From positions 124,001 to 188,000 of the forward strand of contig JADWQD010000022.1 in NCBI GenBank assembly GCA_016110215.1: a stretch of DNA of 64,000 nucleotides. Reading direction: 5' to 3'. This document shows positions 1-10,451 of this stretch, piece after piece. The notes below the pieces were generated by a model. That model was given only the letters and a program-made list of their open reading frames with translations, had not been told where the DNA came from and searched no databases. The stretch comes from Capronia americana. Lineage: Eukaryota > Ascomycota > Eurotiomycetes > Chaetothyriales > Herpotrichiellaceae. Every line of letters starts with the position of its first letter. Position 1 is the stretch's first letter. Position numbers and translations under genes: made by a program.

Positions 1-2
1 CG

Positions 3-1427
3 AGCAAATTCAGCGAAATCACCTGCTCCCCAACACCATCGCCTGCCGGTGAAGGAAAAGCTGAAGGATCCCGCGCCGAAGGTGATGAGAAACATATGAA
101 AGATTCCAAAGAGTCCGCCCTTTCGGGAGAACTACTGAACAAGGTCGGTACCATGGACCTTGTTTTCGATCCTGAGGTGAATCAGGCGGGAAATTCGAAT
201 TCTGCAGAGGAGCCCAAGGTCACCGGCGAGTCGGATCCCGTGTCAGACACCGCCCGCCCTGCAAGCCCACAATCCAGGTCTGGGTCAAAGGACATGGCAT
301 TTGCTCTCAACATCGTTGGAACTGCAAATAACGCTGCGTATACGGGAGACCGGTCATCTGCAGTTGACGCTATACAGAGTCTAACCAAGTTTCATGATCT
401 AGTTGAGACTCACGGAAAGACTGATGCGGACGCATCAGCGACATCCGGTGAAAGAAGAGGAAGGAAGCGAAAACTGAAGGAGATCAAAGTCACTGACTCC
501 AATCTTGCCTCGTCTGACTCTGAAGTCAACTTTGGGAGAGATGCTGAGCTGGCCGAGGCCGGTGTCGTCAGCACGAAGACCAAGCCATCAGATGTGACAA
601 AGGGCCGAACAAAAGTAACGAAGAAATTAGCGCGACAAAAAGGAAGTCGACAAAAGTCGGCTCTCCAGGATCGAACACCTAACAACAATATACCCCAGCC
701 GTCCAGCAGACGTTCTCGAAGAAGATCAGGGGGCTCATCGCCTGCAGGATACGTTGGCCTTGCGCCGGTAGTTATTTTCAGCGGTAGTACATCCATCCAA
801 GATGACAGAGCAACAATGGCCGCGTTCGAGCGCCTTGGCGGCAAGGTCGGTATGACCATCAACGACGCTACCGTCTTGTGTATCCCGGAAGGCCCCGTGA
901 AGAAGACCGGAAAGCTCGTCATGGCAGTAGCGAAGGGTATCGACATTGTGACAGAGAAATGGATAGCTGACTCGCGTCGTCTCGGCCGATTCCCGAGCCT
1001 TGGCCAATATTTGCCGCACGATGGAGTTCAGCAGCGAGCCTGGCGCTGCAACTTGAGAGACGCAATTCACAGGGGCAAGAAGGGCTTGACTCATCTGCTT
1101 TCCGGCACAACCGTGTATCTGACGAAGGAACTGAGGAGAAGTCTGGGAAACTTGGAGCAAGAAATATCGCAAATTGCCTGGATCCTCGGTGCAGAAGCTG
1201 TCGAGCGACGCTTACCTGCCCTCAAGGACAAGGACACACTTAGCCAAACAGGCGTTCTGATAATTGGCGTGCGGAATGACCCTCAAGGAGGTCTTGTTGG
1301 GCGACTTGGGCAGGTTTTGTTCAACAAAGACATTCTGACGATGGCGGCCCTGCGAGGTCGTCTCGAGAGGGATAGTGAGGAATTCGTGATTGGGGTGCCA
1401 ATCAAGGAGGAGGATGAGGAGCTTTGA
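3..1427 (+). CDS. Tandem BRCT-domain protein, C-terminal part (5' end outside window)
   Basis: The reading frame is open from the window edge, so the ATG at 96 is probably internal and the gene is truncated by the window. Numbered from that ATG, residues 1-220 are polar, Lys/Arg/Ser-rich and low-complexity. Residues about 223-430 form two BRCT repeats. The first starts with APVVIFSG and contains the typical helix with a W (EKWIADSRR); a block resembling the inter-BRCT region of MDC1/PTIP follows (LRDAIHRGKKGL, then TVYLTKELRR). By family knowledge such C-terminal BRCT pairs bind phosphoserine tails, for example phosphorylated H2A, in DNA-damage signalling. A nuclear DNA-damage adaptor role is inferred from architecture alone. 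The protein ends with acidic residues at a TGA. No intron is needed in the visible part. Rad9/Crb2- or Rtt107-like proteins are alternatives. Confidence 0.75.
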   Translation, partial: SKFSEITCSPTPSPAGEGKAEGSRAEGDEKHMKDSKESALSGELLNKVGTMDLVFDPEVNQAGNSNSAEEPKVTGESDPVSDTARPASPQSRSGSKDMAFALNIVGTANNAAYTGDRSSAVDAIQSLTKFHDLVETHGKTDADASATSGERRGRKRKLKEIKVTDSNLASSDSEVNFGRDAELAEAGVVSTKTKPSDVTKGRTKVTKKLARQKGSRQKSALQDRTPNNNIPQPSSRRSRRRSGGSSPAGYVGLAPVVIFSGSTSIQDDRATMAAFERLGGKVGMTINDATVLCIPEGPVKKTGKLVMAVAKGIDIVTEKWIADSRRLGRFPSLGQYLPHDGVQQRAWRCNLRDAIHRGKKGLTHLLSGTTVYLTKELRRSLGNLEQEISQIAWILGAEAVERRLPALKDKDTLSQTGVLIIGVRNDPQGGLVGRLGQVLFNKDILTMAALRGRLERDSEEFVIGVPIKEEDEEL

Positions 1428-1829
1428 AAAACGGTCGTCGCTGTATCTTGGTAGACGCAGCCAACGATTCGCTGTCGAATCGGAATATGCGATACGTCCG
1501 ACAGTCGGGTGCGAGGGTTTCGATAGAATTAAATATGCCAGCCCCCTTGTCCGCTCGCCGCCTAATTAGTGAAGTCAGCAGTTTTCAATTCGAATTTGAC
1601 ACTCAGACCGACTGTCAAATGTCAAGATGTGGCAGATTAGGATAAGCCCTGGATCCCGGGGCGGCCAATTGGCGGCATTGTCCTGGGAGCCGAGGATTGT
1701 GAATCCCATGGGCGCCCGGGCCCCCTCCAACTTCACTCCCGGGGCGCCATCTATCTCTGGCCCATGGGACGCTTGGAATCTGGACCTACATAAGAAACAC
1801 GGCTCTCGCCCGTCGCCGACCACCCCAGT

Positions 1830-3010
1830 GACCATCAGAATGTGCACTCTGGTCCAGAGCAGGACGTGAAGATGCCACAAGGCCGGAACAACCACCTCAC
1901 ATTCCCCGGCAGTGCTGGCGACAGAGATCTTCGCACGCCGCCCAGGCCCGACAATGTGGTGTGGGAAAAGGAAGTCACTCAGCAGGGCCACTTTAGTCTC
2001 CTGGAGCGCGAGAGTGACCGGCTGGAACAAGCACCACCGCCTGACGACGGACTCGGAGAGCAACTTCTCACGACGTACTTGGAGAAAATGCATCCTCGGA
2101 CGCCATATCTTGATTTGCCGACGTCCTCGAGGCGCACGCGAGAAGACATGTTGATCTCCGGCTCTATGTGAACTACGCCATTGCCGCCGCGGTCATGCGG
2201 ATCACCCGACCATACACATGGACCCTTCCGGAGAGATATTTCGCCACAGGCTTGCACTTCAAAACCACCTGGCAAGGCGAACGATCCTGTCCGGGATATC
2301 GAGGCGATCCTCCTCATCAACCACTACAAACTCCGGATGTCTCTGGGCTCTCACGTTTGTGTATTTGGTGGGCCGGGCTGTAAGGACCGCGGTTGATGTG
2401 GGGATGCTTCGAGAGTACTCGCACCGAACTCTCGACGTAAAGAAAGCGAGTGAGTGGCGCCGCATCTTCTGGTCCCTTCATGGCGTGGAGAGGAGGGTGG
2501 CCTGGTCTTCACGACGACCCTTCTGTCTGGCCGACTACGACATTGACACGGAAGAGCGCTGCGCGTCCGACTACCACATTCCCGACAGCATCGTCGCCAG
2601 TGTCGACCGCCGCGCCTGGTCCGTTCGGAGGGGATCCAACGATGGCACAGTGGTCGTCGCACGTCGACACTTCGTTGGCGTTCTTCTGCCTGACGAGGAT
2701 CATGTCTCGCATCTGCGTCGACATCCACCGCGGGGACCGGCCGATCGCCGACTTGAAGACCAGCGTCCCCACGCAGCTGGCCTTTGCGCGGGCAATTCGA
2801 AAGCACGTTCGCCAAGGATGCGGCACGCGATCAGGATTGGGTGCTGATGCACTAGAAGGACTGCGTCCGAAAGCTCATCGAGCCCTTCTTGAAGATGCTC
2901 CCGCCGCACGACTAGTTTGATGCAGACATGCCTCCGAGCATCCGGCCACATGTGCCGACTGGTCATGAGGATGCGCACGCGGAACTTGTCAGCCAACTCT
3001 TTTCTCATGG
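1830..3010 (+). pseudogene. Decayed fungal-specific transcription factor (fungal_trans region)
   Basis: Fragments of one fungal_trans domain lie in order but in different frames. They are LLTTYLEKMHPRTPYLD (about 2062-2115), YVNYAIAAAVMRITRPYTW (about 2165-2222), IEAILLINHYKLR (about 2300-2340), then AVRTAVDVGMLREYSHRTL and EWRRIFWSLHGVERRVAW (about 2380-2520), followed by the DYDID motif near 2540. At least three frameshifts separate them, and no intron with good ends explains the changes. No Zn2Cys6 motif is visible upstream, so the N-terminus is lost too. C-terminal scraps run to about 3010. I call it a pseudogene of a Zn2Cys6-type regulator. Sequencing error is unlikely because the breaks are several and spread out. 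Confidence 0.7.
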
Positions 3011-4229
3011 TCTATTCTTTTTTAATCGCCGGGATTAATATATGGTGAGATCATTCAGGATTCCTACTACCCCGGTGGGAGAAAACTAATTCTTGAAACT
3101 CGAGTTATATTCTCTTCGAATCACCCTTCCTGTGGAGCATAGGCATCTCGAGTGACCTGCGCGCCTGCTCCTCCACGCTGTGCGCCATGGCAGCGTCCAA
3201 CTCCCAGCCTGAAGAAACACCGCGACATGCTGGAAAGCATCATCGACAGCACGAAGGAGCACGTGTTGATAACCAATCCAAAATAATGGCTTGCGTTTGC
3301 CTGCCAGAACATACCTAGAGAAGACATGCGCCGTGCTAATCAAGACACTTCCACGCAGCTGTTGATCTCTATCATATCCTCTCTCCTGAGGACATTTCGA
3401 ACCGACTCTATTGAAGCATTTTCGTCCTTGTGGCGCTTGTGGCAACGCTCTGCTTCTAGGTATACGTCGTGGGCCCCTTAGCAGGTCTCTTCCACCTCAT
3501 CTCATGGCTCAGGCACGGTAACGACTCATCAAACCTGTGAGGTGGTATACTGTCACAACCGTCTGTATCGGATTCTCTCAGGTGAGTCTTTTTCAATCAG
3601 CATCACCGTAGTATCTATGCGTGGCAATTTTCCGCTCAACAATACGATTCAGATCAAGGTGATAGAAGCCTCTCTGTCCTGTGGATACGAGATGCCACCG
3701 GAAAATCAACTATCTTTGTTTTACGTCCGCGATGGCATTCAAATGACAGGATAGTCGAGGTTGGAACGACAGTGCCGGTTTTGTTGTTCCATCGCGAGAG
3801 GATCCGAGGTTAGTATTAGCCCGGTCCTTCTCAATGGTGCGGGTACAGTACTCTGCTCTTCATGTTATTCCATGATGCCTCTATCGTGAAACGCTCCTCT
3901 GGGCGGGATTTTCTTGCTCAAAGCATATTGCAGTCGATCGGTTGGTCGGGTGCGACCACGCGACCCTCTTGTTGAACGGAAAGGACTGTTTGGTCTGAGT
4001 GAATGGGTATTGAAGACCGCGAACATCTCGATGCAATTGGCCACGTCATCATCCTGTAGCTGGGCCATCCATGATTGGAGAAGAGGATGGAGTTCAAATA
4101 CGTGCTCGGCTATCTATAGTTAGCCACATCGACCGTACGACGCTGTGGATCATTGGCGCGATTGCACTGTGATAATCTTTTTCCAGGCTGACGAACACCT
4201 ATCGAGAGTTCCCAGTTGCTGCAAGTACG
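3011..4229. other. Intergenic stretch with no recognisable gene
   Basis: Only short ORFs occur in all frames and none has a recognisable family. The stretch lies between two decayed genes and may hold further remnants, but I could not identify any. Confidence 0.5.
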
Positions 4230-4938
4230 TCAGTGATCGATCAAGGTCAATGTCGCGAGTAGATGTGAATACCATGGATGGTTCCCCGGAGGCTGCAGCT
4301 GCACAGCCTGGGTAACAACATCGACAAACTTTTTGTTTGCGTCAAGAACGGCGTCGGTATTCTTTGGATAACTCGGCGCACAGCAGAGAAATGCTTTATT
4401 TCCACACGTGCCATAGTACTTTCCATCGTCTCTTCGTTTGAATGTGCTTTCCCAGGCCACGGGTGGAATTAGGTGGGGAAGACCTGGCCATTTCTCGATC
4501 CTGCTAACGCGCTTTCCATGTAAATGTGGGATGTGACGGCCAGAAACTGTCACTGTGTCTTCCATCGCAGGGGCGGTCGGGCAGTCGAAAACATCCCACA
4601 TTGATCCGCCTGGTTGAAGAAGCTCATCATCCGAAAGAGGGTCGACGACAATCCTAGGTATAGTTACTGCGCACCCGCAGGAACAGGCGGAAGACGAGGA
4701 CGAAGATTAGATGGAAGTGAGAGAAGACTTAGACGGGAGAGACTGCGCATGAGGAACAACGGGTGGAATCGGCGGCGGCAACGGAGGAAGCGGCGGGACA
4801 GGGGGATGCAATAGAGGCAGGCCTGCCGTACTGCTACTCGTGGTCAAGCCAGGGTCTGAAGACGAAATAGCGGTCGTGTTCTCCGCCGAGGGTGAAGTGT
4901 TGGTCTGAGATGACAGTGATCCACCCAGTTCTTATATA
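4230..4938 (-). pseudogene. Ser/Thr/Pro-rich surface-protein-like ORF with an in-frame stop
   Basis: On the minus strand one frame stays open from about 4938 to 4230 except for a single TAA at 4707-4709. The upstream part is Ser/Thr-rich (TNTSPSAENTTAISSSD) and then Pro-rich (LHPPVPPLPPLPPPIPP). After the stop come a short Cys cluster (SACSCGC) and a 120-residue tail with several Cys (GTCGNKAFLCC). This composition is typical of the glycosylated linkers of fungal secreted or wall proteins. I do not recognise the family and see no signal peptide. It is probably the 3' remnant of a secreted protein gene inactivated by the stop. A genuine gene starting at the ATG at 4601 (123 aa) is the alternative. 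Confidence 0.3.
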
Positions 4939-4950
4939 GATCCGTCTCAA

Positions 4951-5916
4951 TCATTTATCACTCGCCAAGATATCCTCGACGATCTTCCTAGTTGTTGCGT
5001 CAAAGTCCACCGCAGGTAAGCCTAGGGCTTCGTTTGCTTGAGGACCGCTGAACGAAGTGCCAACACCCTCCATGAACTGACTGGCACTGAGTAAGTTCAT
5101 GATTCCCATAAAGTCACCCTTTGCCAGCCGCTCTTTGCCCTCGAGATAATGCGCCTGGGTGGACTTGTGGCCGATCTCCCATCCATCTGCTCCAACAACC
5201 TTTTGAATCGAAGCCAGCATGTCCTTTTGGCTGACGTGAAAGCAACTGACGAAGACAGGCTTGTTTCTGTACGCCTCTAGGGACGGGGTTCCTCCAGGAG
5301 CGGTCTTTGGCAAACCAAGGATCTTCGTGGTTGCGAGTGCCGCAAAGGGAATCGTGCTCAAGACTGTCTTTTGCTCGCCGTCGTCGAAGATGACAGCCTT
5401 TCTGGCTTTCACGTCAATGCCAAAGTATCCCCCTTTGGTGTTCCAGTCGTACCACGAACCGCAGATGATGGCGATCCAGCTGCTGACACCGAGCTCCTCT
5501 ACCAACTTCCTGGCAGCAGCCTTCTCGTCGGCTGAAGGATGATGCTCGATGATCTTGGAGTTGGTGGTGTCACTTCCAAACTCCGTCGGCAAGACATATT
5601 GCACGTTGGCTTCAGCTGCGGCTTTGATGAGCAGAGGTTGGTATTTATGGCACGCTGCAAATCCTAGCGCAATGACGAGGGCCTCCTGGCCGGTGAGTGC
5701 TTCCACGAGGAAGGAGTGGTCGTCATAGTCGCCCACTGCAAAACTGACGGATGGGTTGCTTGAGTGAGCCGAGGTGCAAATGCTCGAGCCTGGTCGAGTG
5801 ATGAGTTTGACCTTGAAGTTGAGAGAGGACGACTGGGCCAGAATTGCTGCCAGTATTTCGCTTCCAAGGCTGCCGCCTGCGCCGACGATGGCGATGTTCT
5901 GAATGTGATTGGCCAT
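4951..5916 (-). CDS. NmrA-like / isoflavone-reductase-like NAD(P)-binding protein
   Basis: Intronless, 321 aa from the ATG at 5916. The frame extends upstream to 6159, but the Rossmann fold begins right after this ATG, so I prefer the shorter form. The N-terminus has the dinucleotide motif IAIVGAGGSLG. The segment VQYVLPTEFGSD matches the family's conserved turn after beta-5, and a C-terminal substrate-binding lobe follows. Family members are atypical SDR reductases of phenylpropanoid-type substrates, or redox-sensing regulators such as NmrA; the substrate here is unknown. It is divergent from the Zn2Cys6 regulator at 6671 and close to a PhyH-type oxygenase, so it probably belongs to a small metabolic cluster. 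A TATA-like sequence lies on the minus strand near 6055-6062. Confidence 0.85.
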   Translation of the reverse strand: MANHIQNIAIVGAGGSLGSEILAAILAQSSSLNFKVKLITRPGSSICTSAHSSNPSVSFAVGDYDDHSFLVEALTGQEALVIALGFAACHKYQPLLIKAAAEANVQYVLPTEFGSDTTNSKIIEHHPSADEKAAARKLVEELGVSSWIAIICGSWYDWNTKGGYFGIDVKARKAVIFDDGEQKTVLSTIPFAALATTKILGLPKTAPGGTPSLEAYRNKPVFVSCFHVSQKDMLASIQKVVGADGWEIGHKSTQAHYLEGKERLAKGDFMGIMNLLSASQFMEGVGTSFSGPQANEALGLPAVDFDATTRKIVEDILASDK

Positions 5917-6354
5917 CTTTTGGTCGTCGAGGTTTGTTGGTAAGGTGTTGACAAAGTCAAGGAAGTTCAATGAGTTTCGCGAGTGAATTCTCCAACTGTG
6001 ATCGATGATATGCTCAGGCAAAGGGGGCAATGGGCATGAGACGCGAGCTTGGACGTATTTATAACCATGGCAGTCGACGGAGCCCGACGTCTCCTTTTGA
6101 TGAGCCCCATTGAGACCACTTTCACGGTACTGACGGAAATTCAACGGGATCTGCGACAATGATTACATGGTACTTCGGCGCGGAGAAAGGGCTTTAAAAG
6201 CGATGTAGTCCCGAAGCCGAGAACATTTCATGCTGATGGCGAAAGGCTGTCGAGATTGAAGTCGAAGTATCCGTATGCCATATCCAAAGAGCCAATCATA
6301 AGCCAGGGTCTGGTCATTGAGAGCTCAAAGCTAAGCTAAAGTTGTCTAGTGGTT

Positions 6355-6555
6355 CAGCGCGGTAAGCTAACCTAAAACGAAGTATTGTATGATACCATTT
6401 CTGTTGATTGTGAAATGACAGCCTTGCCTAAACAGGCCTGGCGGTTGATCCGCTGAGAAGAGGGTTTTCAATCTGTCCTCATCAGAACTTGAAACATTTA
6501 TCACCGAATACAATATTGCACGATAGTCTCGACAGCGCGGTAAGCTAGCCAAAAT
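6355..6555. repeat. Pair of 18-nt direct repeats in the divergent promoter
   Basis: CAGCGCGGTAAGCTAACC at 6355-6372 recurs as CAGCGCGGTAAGCTAGCC at 6533-6550, differing by one base. Both lie in the intergenic region between the NmrA-like gene and the Zn2Cys6 regulator. They could be binding sites or remnants of a small duplication. The role is not known. Confidence 0.5.
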
Positions 6556-6670
6556 AGATGTGTGCGATCATATGGAATTTTTGATTTCTGATCTTCACCA
6601 CACCCCTTCTAGTCGCTTCTACTCTCGAGCTTCGGTGGGAGGATCCCATCTGCGATGCTTCGGCCGAGAC

Positions 6671-8688
6671 ATGGTCAACAACGGTATTTCTCGAGGTTGT
6701 GAGACCTGCAAGCGAAGACGCAAGAAGGTTGGTTCTTTACTCGTGCTAGATTGAGAGTCCATGCTAAAGATTTTGGATCTGCTAGTGTGACGAAGCACGC
6801 CCAGTAAGTTCTCCCGGTCTGCTCTCCTTTTCTCATTCTCGTTTCTTGGGCGTGAGATTGGGAGATCATGGCTGCTCAGATGGCTATTCGGCTATTCGAC
6901 CCGCCGAAGCCCTGCTTTGAGGCCAGCGACATCGCCAGAATTTGTGTATACTGTTTGTTGCATACTCTTTGATTCTTTGTTTGTTAACAATAGTCTCGGA
7001 TAGGTGTGTGAGCGATGCCAAAAAGCAGAATTTACCTGTTTAGGATACAAGGATGATACAGATCTCATCTTCCGGCCATATGAAGGGTCTTACCAGTATC
7101 AGGCATCTTCTATCGCCACCTTTGAAGAACAGTACTATAGTTCCGACGGTACAAGGAATCCCAGTGAGACCTGGGACGCTTTCCCTCCAGATTCACAATA
7201 CGACGAAGACCAGATTGAGAAGCACGCACTTCAGACTTTCTTCGTAGACTATTGTGTTCCCTCAACCGACCGCTCTCTGTCTAGAGGATACCTCGATGGA
7301 TTACAGACTCTGCTATCTTATGCGGGGCGCCTGTCTGAAATTTCACAGGCTGCTAAGATTGTGGCGCTAGCAAACTTGGGGAACAAGTCGAACAGTCCAG
7401 TTCTTCTGGACAGGGCGCGACTTCTCTATTCCCAGCTCCTACATTCCTTCCAGAGAACTATTTCCAATCCATCAACGTCACCAACGATTGAAGCGTTCAT
7501 GACCGCTGTGCTTCTTGGCTTGTATGAGGTATGTCATTGTCCAGACAAGTTTCCGAGATTTCGAACAATATTTCGTAGGGCTCATAGGACTGACCGTACC
7601 TGCTTTGCAGATGATTTCTGCCACAGAGTCTCATCATGGTGAACATGGAACCCATGTCAGAGGTGTATCGGCAATTTTGGGCGCTGGAGAGTCTCGATTG
7701 GATTTGCTCAACGGAGTGAAAGCATTTCAACTTGCAGATCCTCTGCTGATCGGAGTTCATACGAAGGTCGGCGGATCTAGTTCCAGCGGATGCTCAATTG
7801 CTGATGAGAACCGTAGCGACCGGAGGTCCTGCAGGGCATCCTCGGTGCTCCAGCATTGACTCCTTTCGTTCAAAGCCTTGATATCATCTTTGTGAAGATG
7901 CGACCACTGATATCGAGAATCGACGCTCTCCTTGCGTGCACTTTGACTGACTGGGATGAGATTCAATTGGCTAAAGCTGTTGCGCTTGACCTGAACGAAG
8001 ATCTCTCCAGATGGCAGGACAACCAACCTATAGAATGGAGACCAACGCCAATTGGTGTTTGGAGCAGCTATGATGATACATCAGGCGACTCCATATTCTG
8101 GCCGGGACCGGTTGATGGGTATTTTGATCGTAAGCAGATCCCTCGATACCCAATTACCTAAGAGGGAGATTGACCTTTCCAGCCTATGTGGCTGCTGTGT
8201 GGAACACGTATTACAAAGCTCGTCTCATCGCACTCGAGTTCATTGTTCGCTGTTCATTGCTGCTACAAGACGGAGATGCACACAAAGAAGGGTATGCCGA
8301 AGCTCAGAGACTGGCAGGAAAGATGATTTCATCGATTCCATATCTCTTATTGAAGGATCCACAAAGAGCCATGTCAAACCCTCGAGGAATCCAAGAGCCC
8401 GGTCGACCTTTTGGCGGCCTACTGCTCATGCATCCACTGTATGTGGCAACAAAGGTGTTGGTGGTTCCGCCGGCCATGCAAGCATACATGACGAAATGCC
8501 TTGCATGGGTAGGCAGGCACATGAACATCGGTCAAGCCACCTTGCTGTCAATGGTAAGTGTTGCAAGCAGCATGTGAATACCCGGCGTTCTCTAACGATT
8601 TTTTAAGGCATCTACTCCTGTTCCAACTCAGTTCGTGGTCGATGGTCACACTCTTATCTGGGCCGGCATGCTCACCCAGCCAGTTTGA
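6671..8688 (+). CDS. Zn2Cys6 fungal transcription factor (7 exons, about 506 aa)
   Basis: Exons inferred: 6671-6727, 6786-6803, 7004-7528, 7611-7766, 7817-8129, 8183-8553, 8608-8688. Splicing the first three exons completes the zinc cluster, C10-x2-C13-x6-C20-x6-C27-x2-C30-x6-C37 (GCETCKRRRKK, then CDEARP, then VCERCQ). Without removing the 58-bp and 200-bp introns the motif is broken, which strongly supports these joins. The rest is a compact regulator body of the type found in many uncharacterised C6 proteins, ending WAGMLTQPV. An upstream in-frame ATG at 6560 is possible. It is a nuclear, DNA-binding protein by family. It is divergent from the NmrA-like gene and convergent with the PhyH-like oxygenase, so it may regulate both. 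Confidence 0.85.
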
Positions 8689-9055
8689 AAACAAATACTA
8701 CTGCGCAGAAGTAACTATCCTATGGGATCTTCCTACAGTGGACCTTCTCAGTCCATCTTCTTCCGTGCGCATTGTACTTTGAAATGCGAGTCCAGGTCAA
8801 GTACATGTTTTTTGGGGATCATCGGAAGTCGTGCAAGGCGCTGTTGCTGCACGGCAGCATGAGCTTTGTGTCATTTATGTGAGCGGCACAAATACAGATG
8901 TGAATGAGGAACTAACACCACTGTGTCGGGTTAGATTTGGACACTTGGGTAAAATGACATGGCCTTGTCACTGAGCGAGCAGCAGGAAATGTGGCGCGGT
9001 GACTGTCTCGAACAGATCGACAGACCAATGTCCATCCCAGCCATAGCGTCTCCTC

Positions 9056-9871
9056 CTACTGAGGGTACTGGTCATCCAAGTACTTCAGATGGACAACACG
9101 GCCAGTATTCGCCGTGACGCCCAACCCCAGCCATTCCTTCATCTCTGGGCTCGACTCCTGCTTCGTAGCCTCGGGCAGTTTTGCGGTCCAATTGACCTGC
9201 TGCCGCAAAAACGGCGCAGTGTAATATCCAAACAGCAACGCACGATCCTCCTGCGAAACATTCGCTCCGCTGGTATGCCACACCTTGCCATCCATGACGA
9301 TGATCGACCCGGCTTTGGCCTCGAACGGCTTGAGCAGCTGCTTCGCGTTGCGTGGCACTTGGCTCTGGTGCTCCCACTTGTTGCTTCCGGGGATGTACAG
9401 CGTGGCGCCGTTCTCAAAGTACACGTCCGTGAGGCACCAGATGACATTGAGGGCCCAGATGTTCGTCCACGGGTCCGGAACGACCAGCGACATGTCTGAG
9501 TGCAGGCCCATGGACTTCGAGCCTGGGCGGGCAATGTTGGCCGTGAAGTTGGAGATGAGGAAGTCGTTGCCCAGCACCGACTTGACCATCTCAATCGCCG
9601 TTGGGTGTTGGATCAGCTCGAGAAAGATCTTGTCCAGCTGCATCAGGTAGAACACGCGGACATTGCTGGGGTTGGGATCCAGGTGCGCGAGACGCGTCGG
9701 ATCGCCCTGTTTCTCGCTCGCTTCTTTGGCTGCCCACAGCCGTGACAACACCTGTGCGCATTCGTCTGGGGTCAGGATATCCGGGATGGCACACCAGCCC
9801 TCCTCCTGGAGCTGTTTCTTGGCCGCTGTGGTGTCGATGGCCGCATCTGCCGATTTGATGTTGATCTCCAT
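9056..9871 (-). CDS. Phytanoyl-CoA dioxygenase (PhyH) family protein
   Basis: Intronless, 271 aa. Family: Fe(II)/2-oxoglutarate oxygenases that hydroxylate or otherwise oxidise hydrophobic substrates. The iron ligands are visible as H124-x-D126 (GLHSDMS) and H199 (VWHTSG), with R210 (EDRALLFGYY) in the place of the 2-oxoglutarate-binding arginine. The length fits fungal secondary-metabolism members of the family better than peroxisomal PhyH, and no PTS1 tail is present (ends DDQYPQ). A TATA-like element lies on the minus strand near 9908-9914. GC at third positions is high, so long antisense ORFs occur on the plus strand. The neighbouring regulator and NmrA-like gene suggest a small biosynthetic or modifying cluster. 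Confidence 0.88.
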   Translation of the reverse strand: MEINIKSADAAIDTTAAKKQLQEEGWCAIPDILTPDECAQVLSRLWAAKEASEKQGDPTRLAHLDPNPSNVRVFYLMQLDKIFLELIQHPTAIEMVKSVLGNDFLISNFTANIARPGSKSMGLHSDMSLVVPDPWTNIWALNVIWCLTDVYFENGATLYIPGSNKWEHQSQVPRNAKQLLKPFEAKAGSIIVMDGKVWHTSGANVSQEDRALLFGYYTAPFLRQQVNWTAKLPEATKQESSPEMKEWLGLGVTANTGRVVHLKYLDDQYPQ

Positions 9872-10451
9872 AGAGCCTATAGTGGTGAGGTGCTGAGACG
9901 AGTCCCAGCTTATAATCCAAGAGTCGTGGAGCCATGGCCCTCACACCTCAATGGGTTTATTTGAATGTGCACACGAGGGGGCCATCCCGAGGTTCAAACA
10001 GGCTCAGCACTCTGCCCAGTCCCATTCCCCCGCAGATCCCGAGAAGGGCCTCGCTGTAAAAGAGGGGCCCGAGGCGGTTAGTTCTCATCCTGTTGGCTTG
10101 GCCCTATCCCTCTCATCGGTCCAAGTGCTCGCCCGTAATCTCGCCGCCTCTTGATGAGATGTCAGAACTTGTTAGCTACCGTTGCTACGAGGATGGTTGT
10201 TCTATCAACCAGTGCCACCAAGTCTTCCGAAAGGTCTCCAGACAGGGAGAGTCGCCATGTTTGCCGTCAGCGGACAAGTGGACCAATCAGATACATCGCA
10301 TAGATTATGCGATCGCAGACGAGTACTCCGCGCGTAATATGACGTGGATCAAGAGGTATATCAGGCCAGGATTTCTTCTCAGTAGCTATCTTGGTAGGTT
10401 TCAACTATGGTCAAAGCCTAGACCGAGCTAAATCTCTCCAGATAACGACGA

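Noticed and set aside
3086..3445. 119-codon minus-strand frame
   Set aside because: No motif, no splice-supported extension, and it sits in a decayed region.
3660..3790. Possible helicase-like P-loop (ATGKS) remnant
   Set aside because: The match is one short motif in a broken frame, with no supporting helicase motifs.
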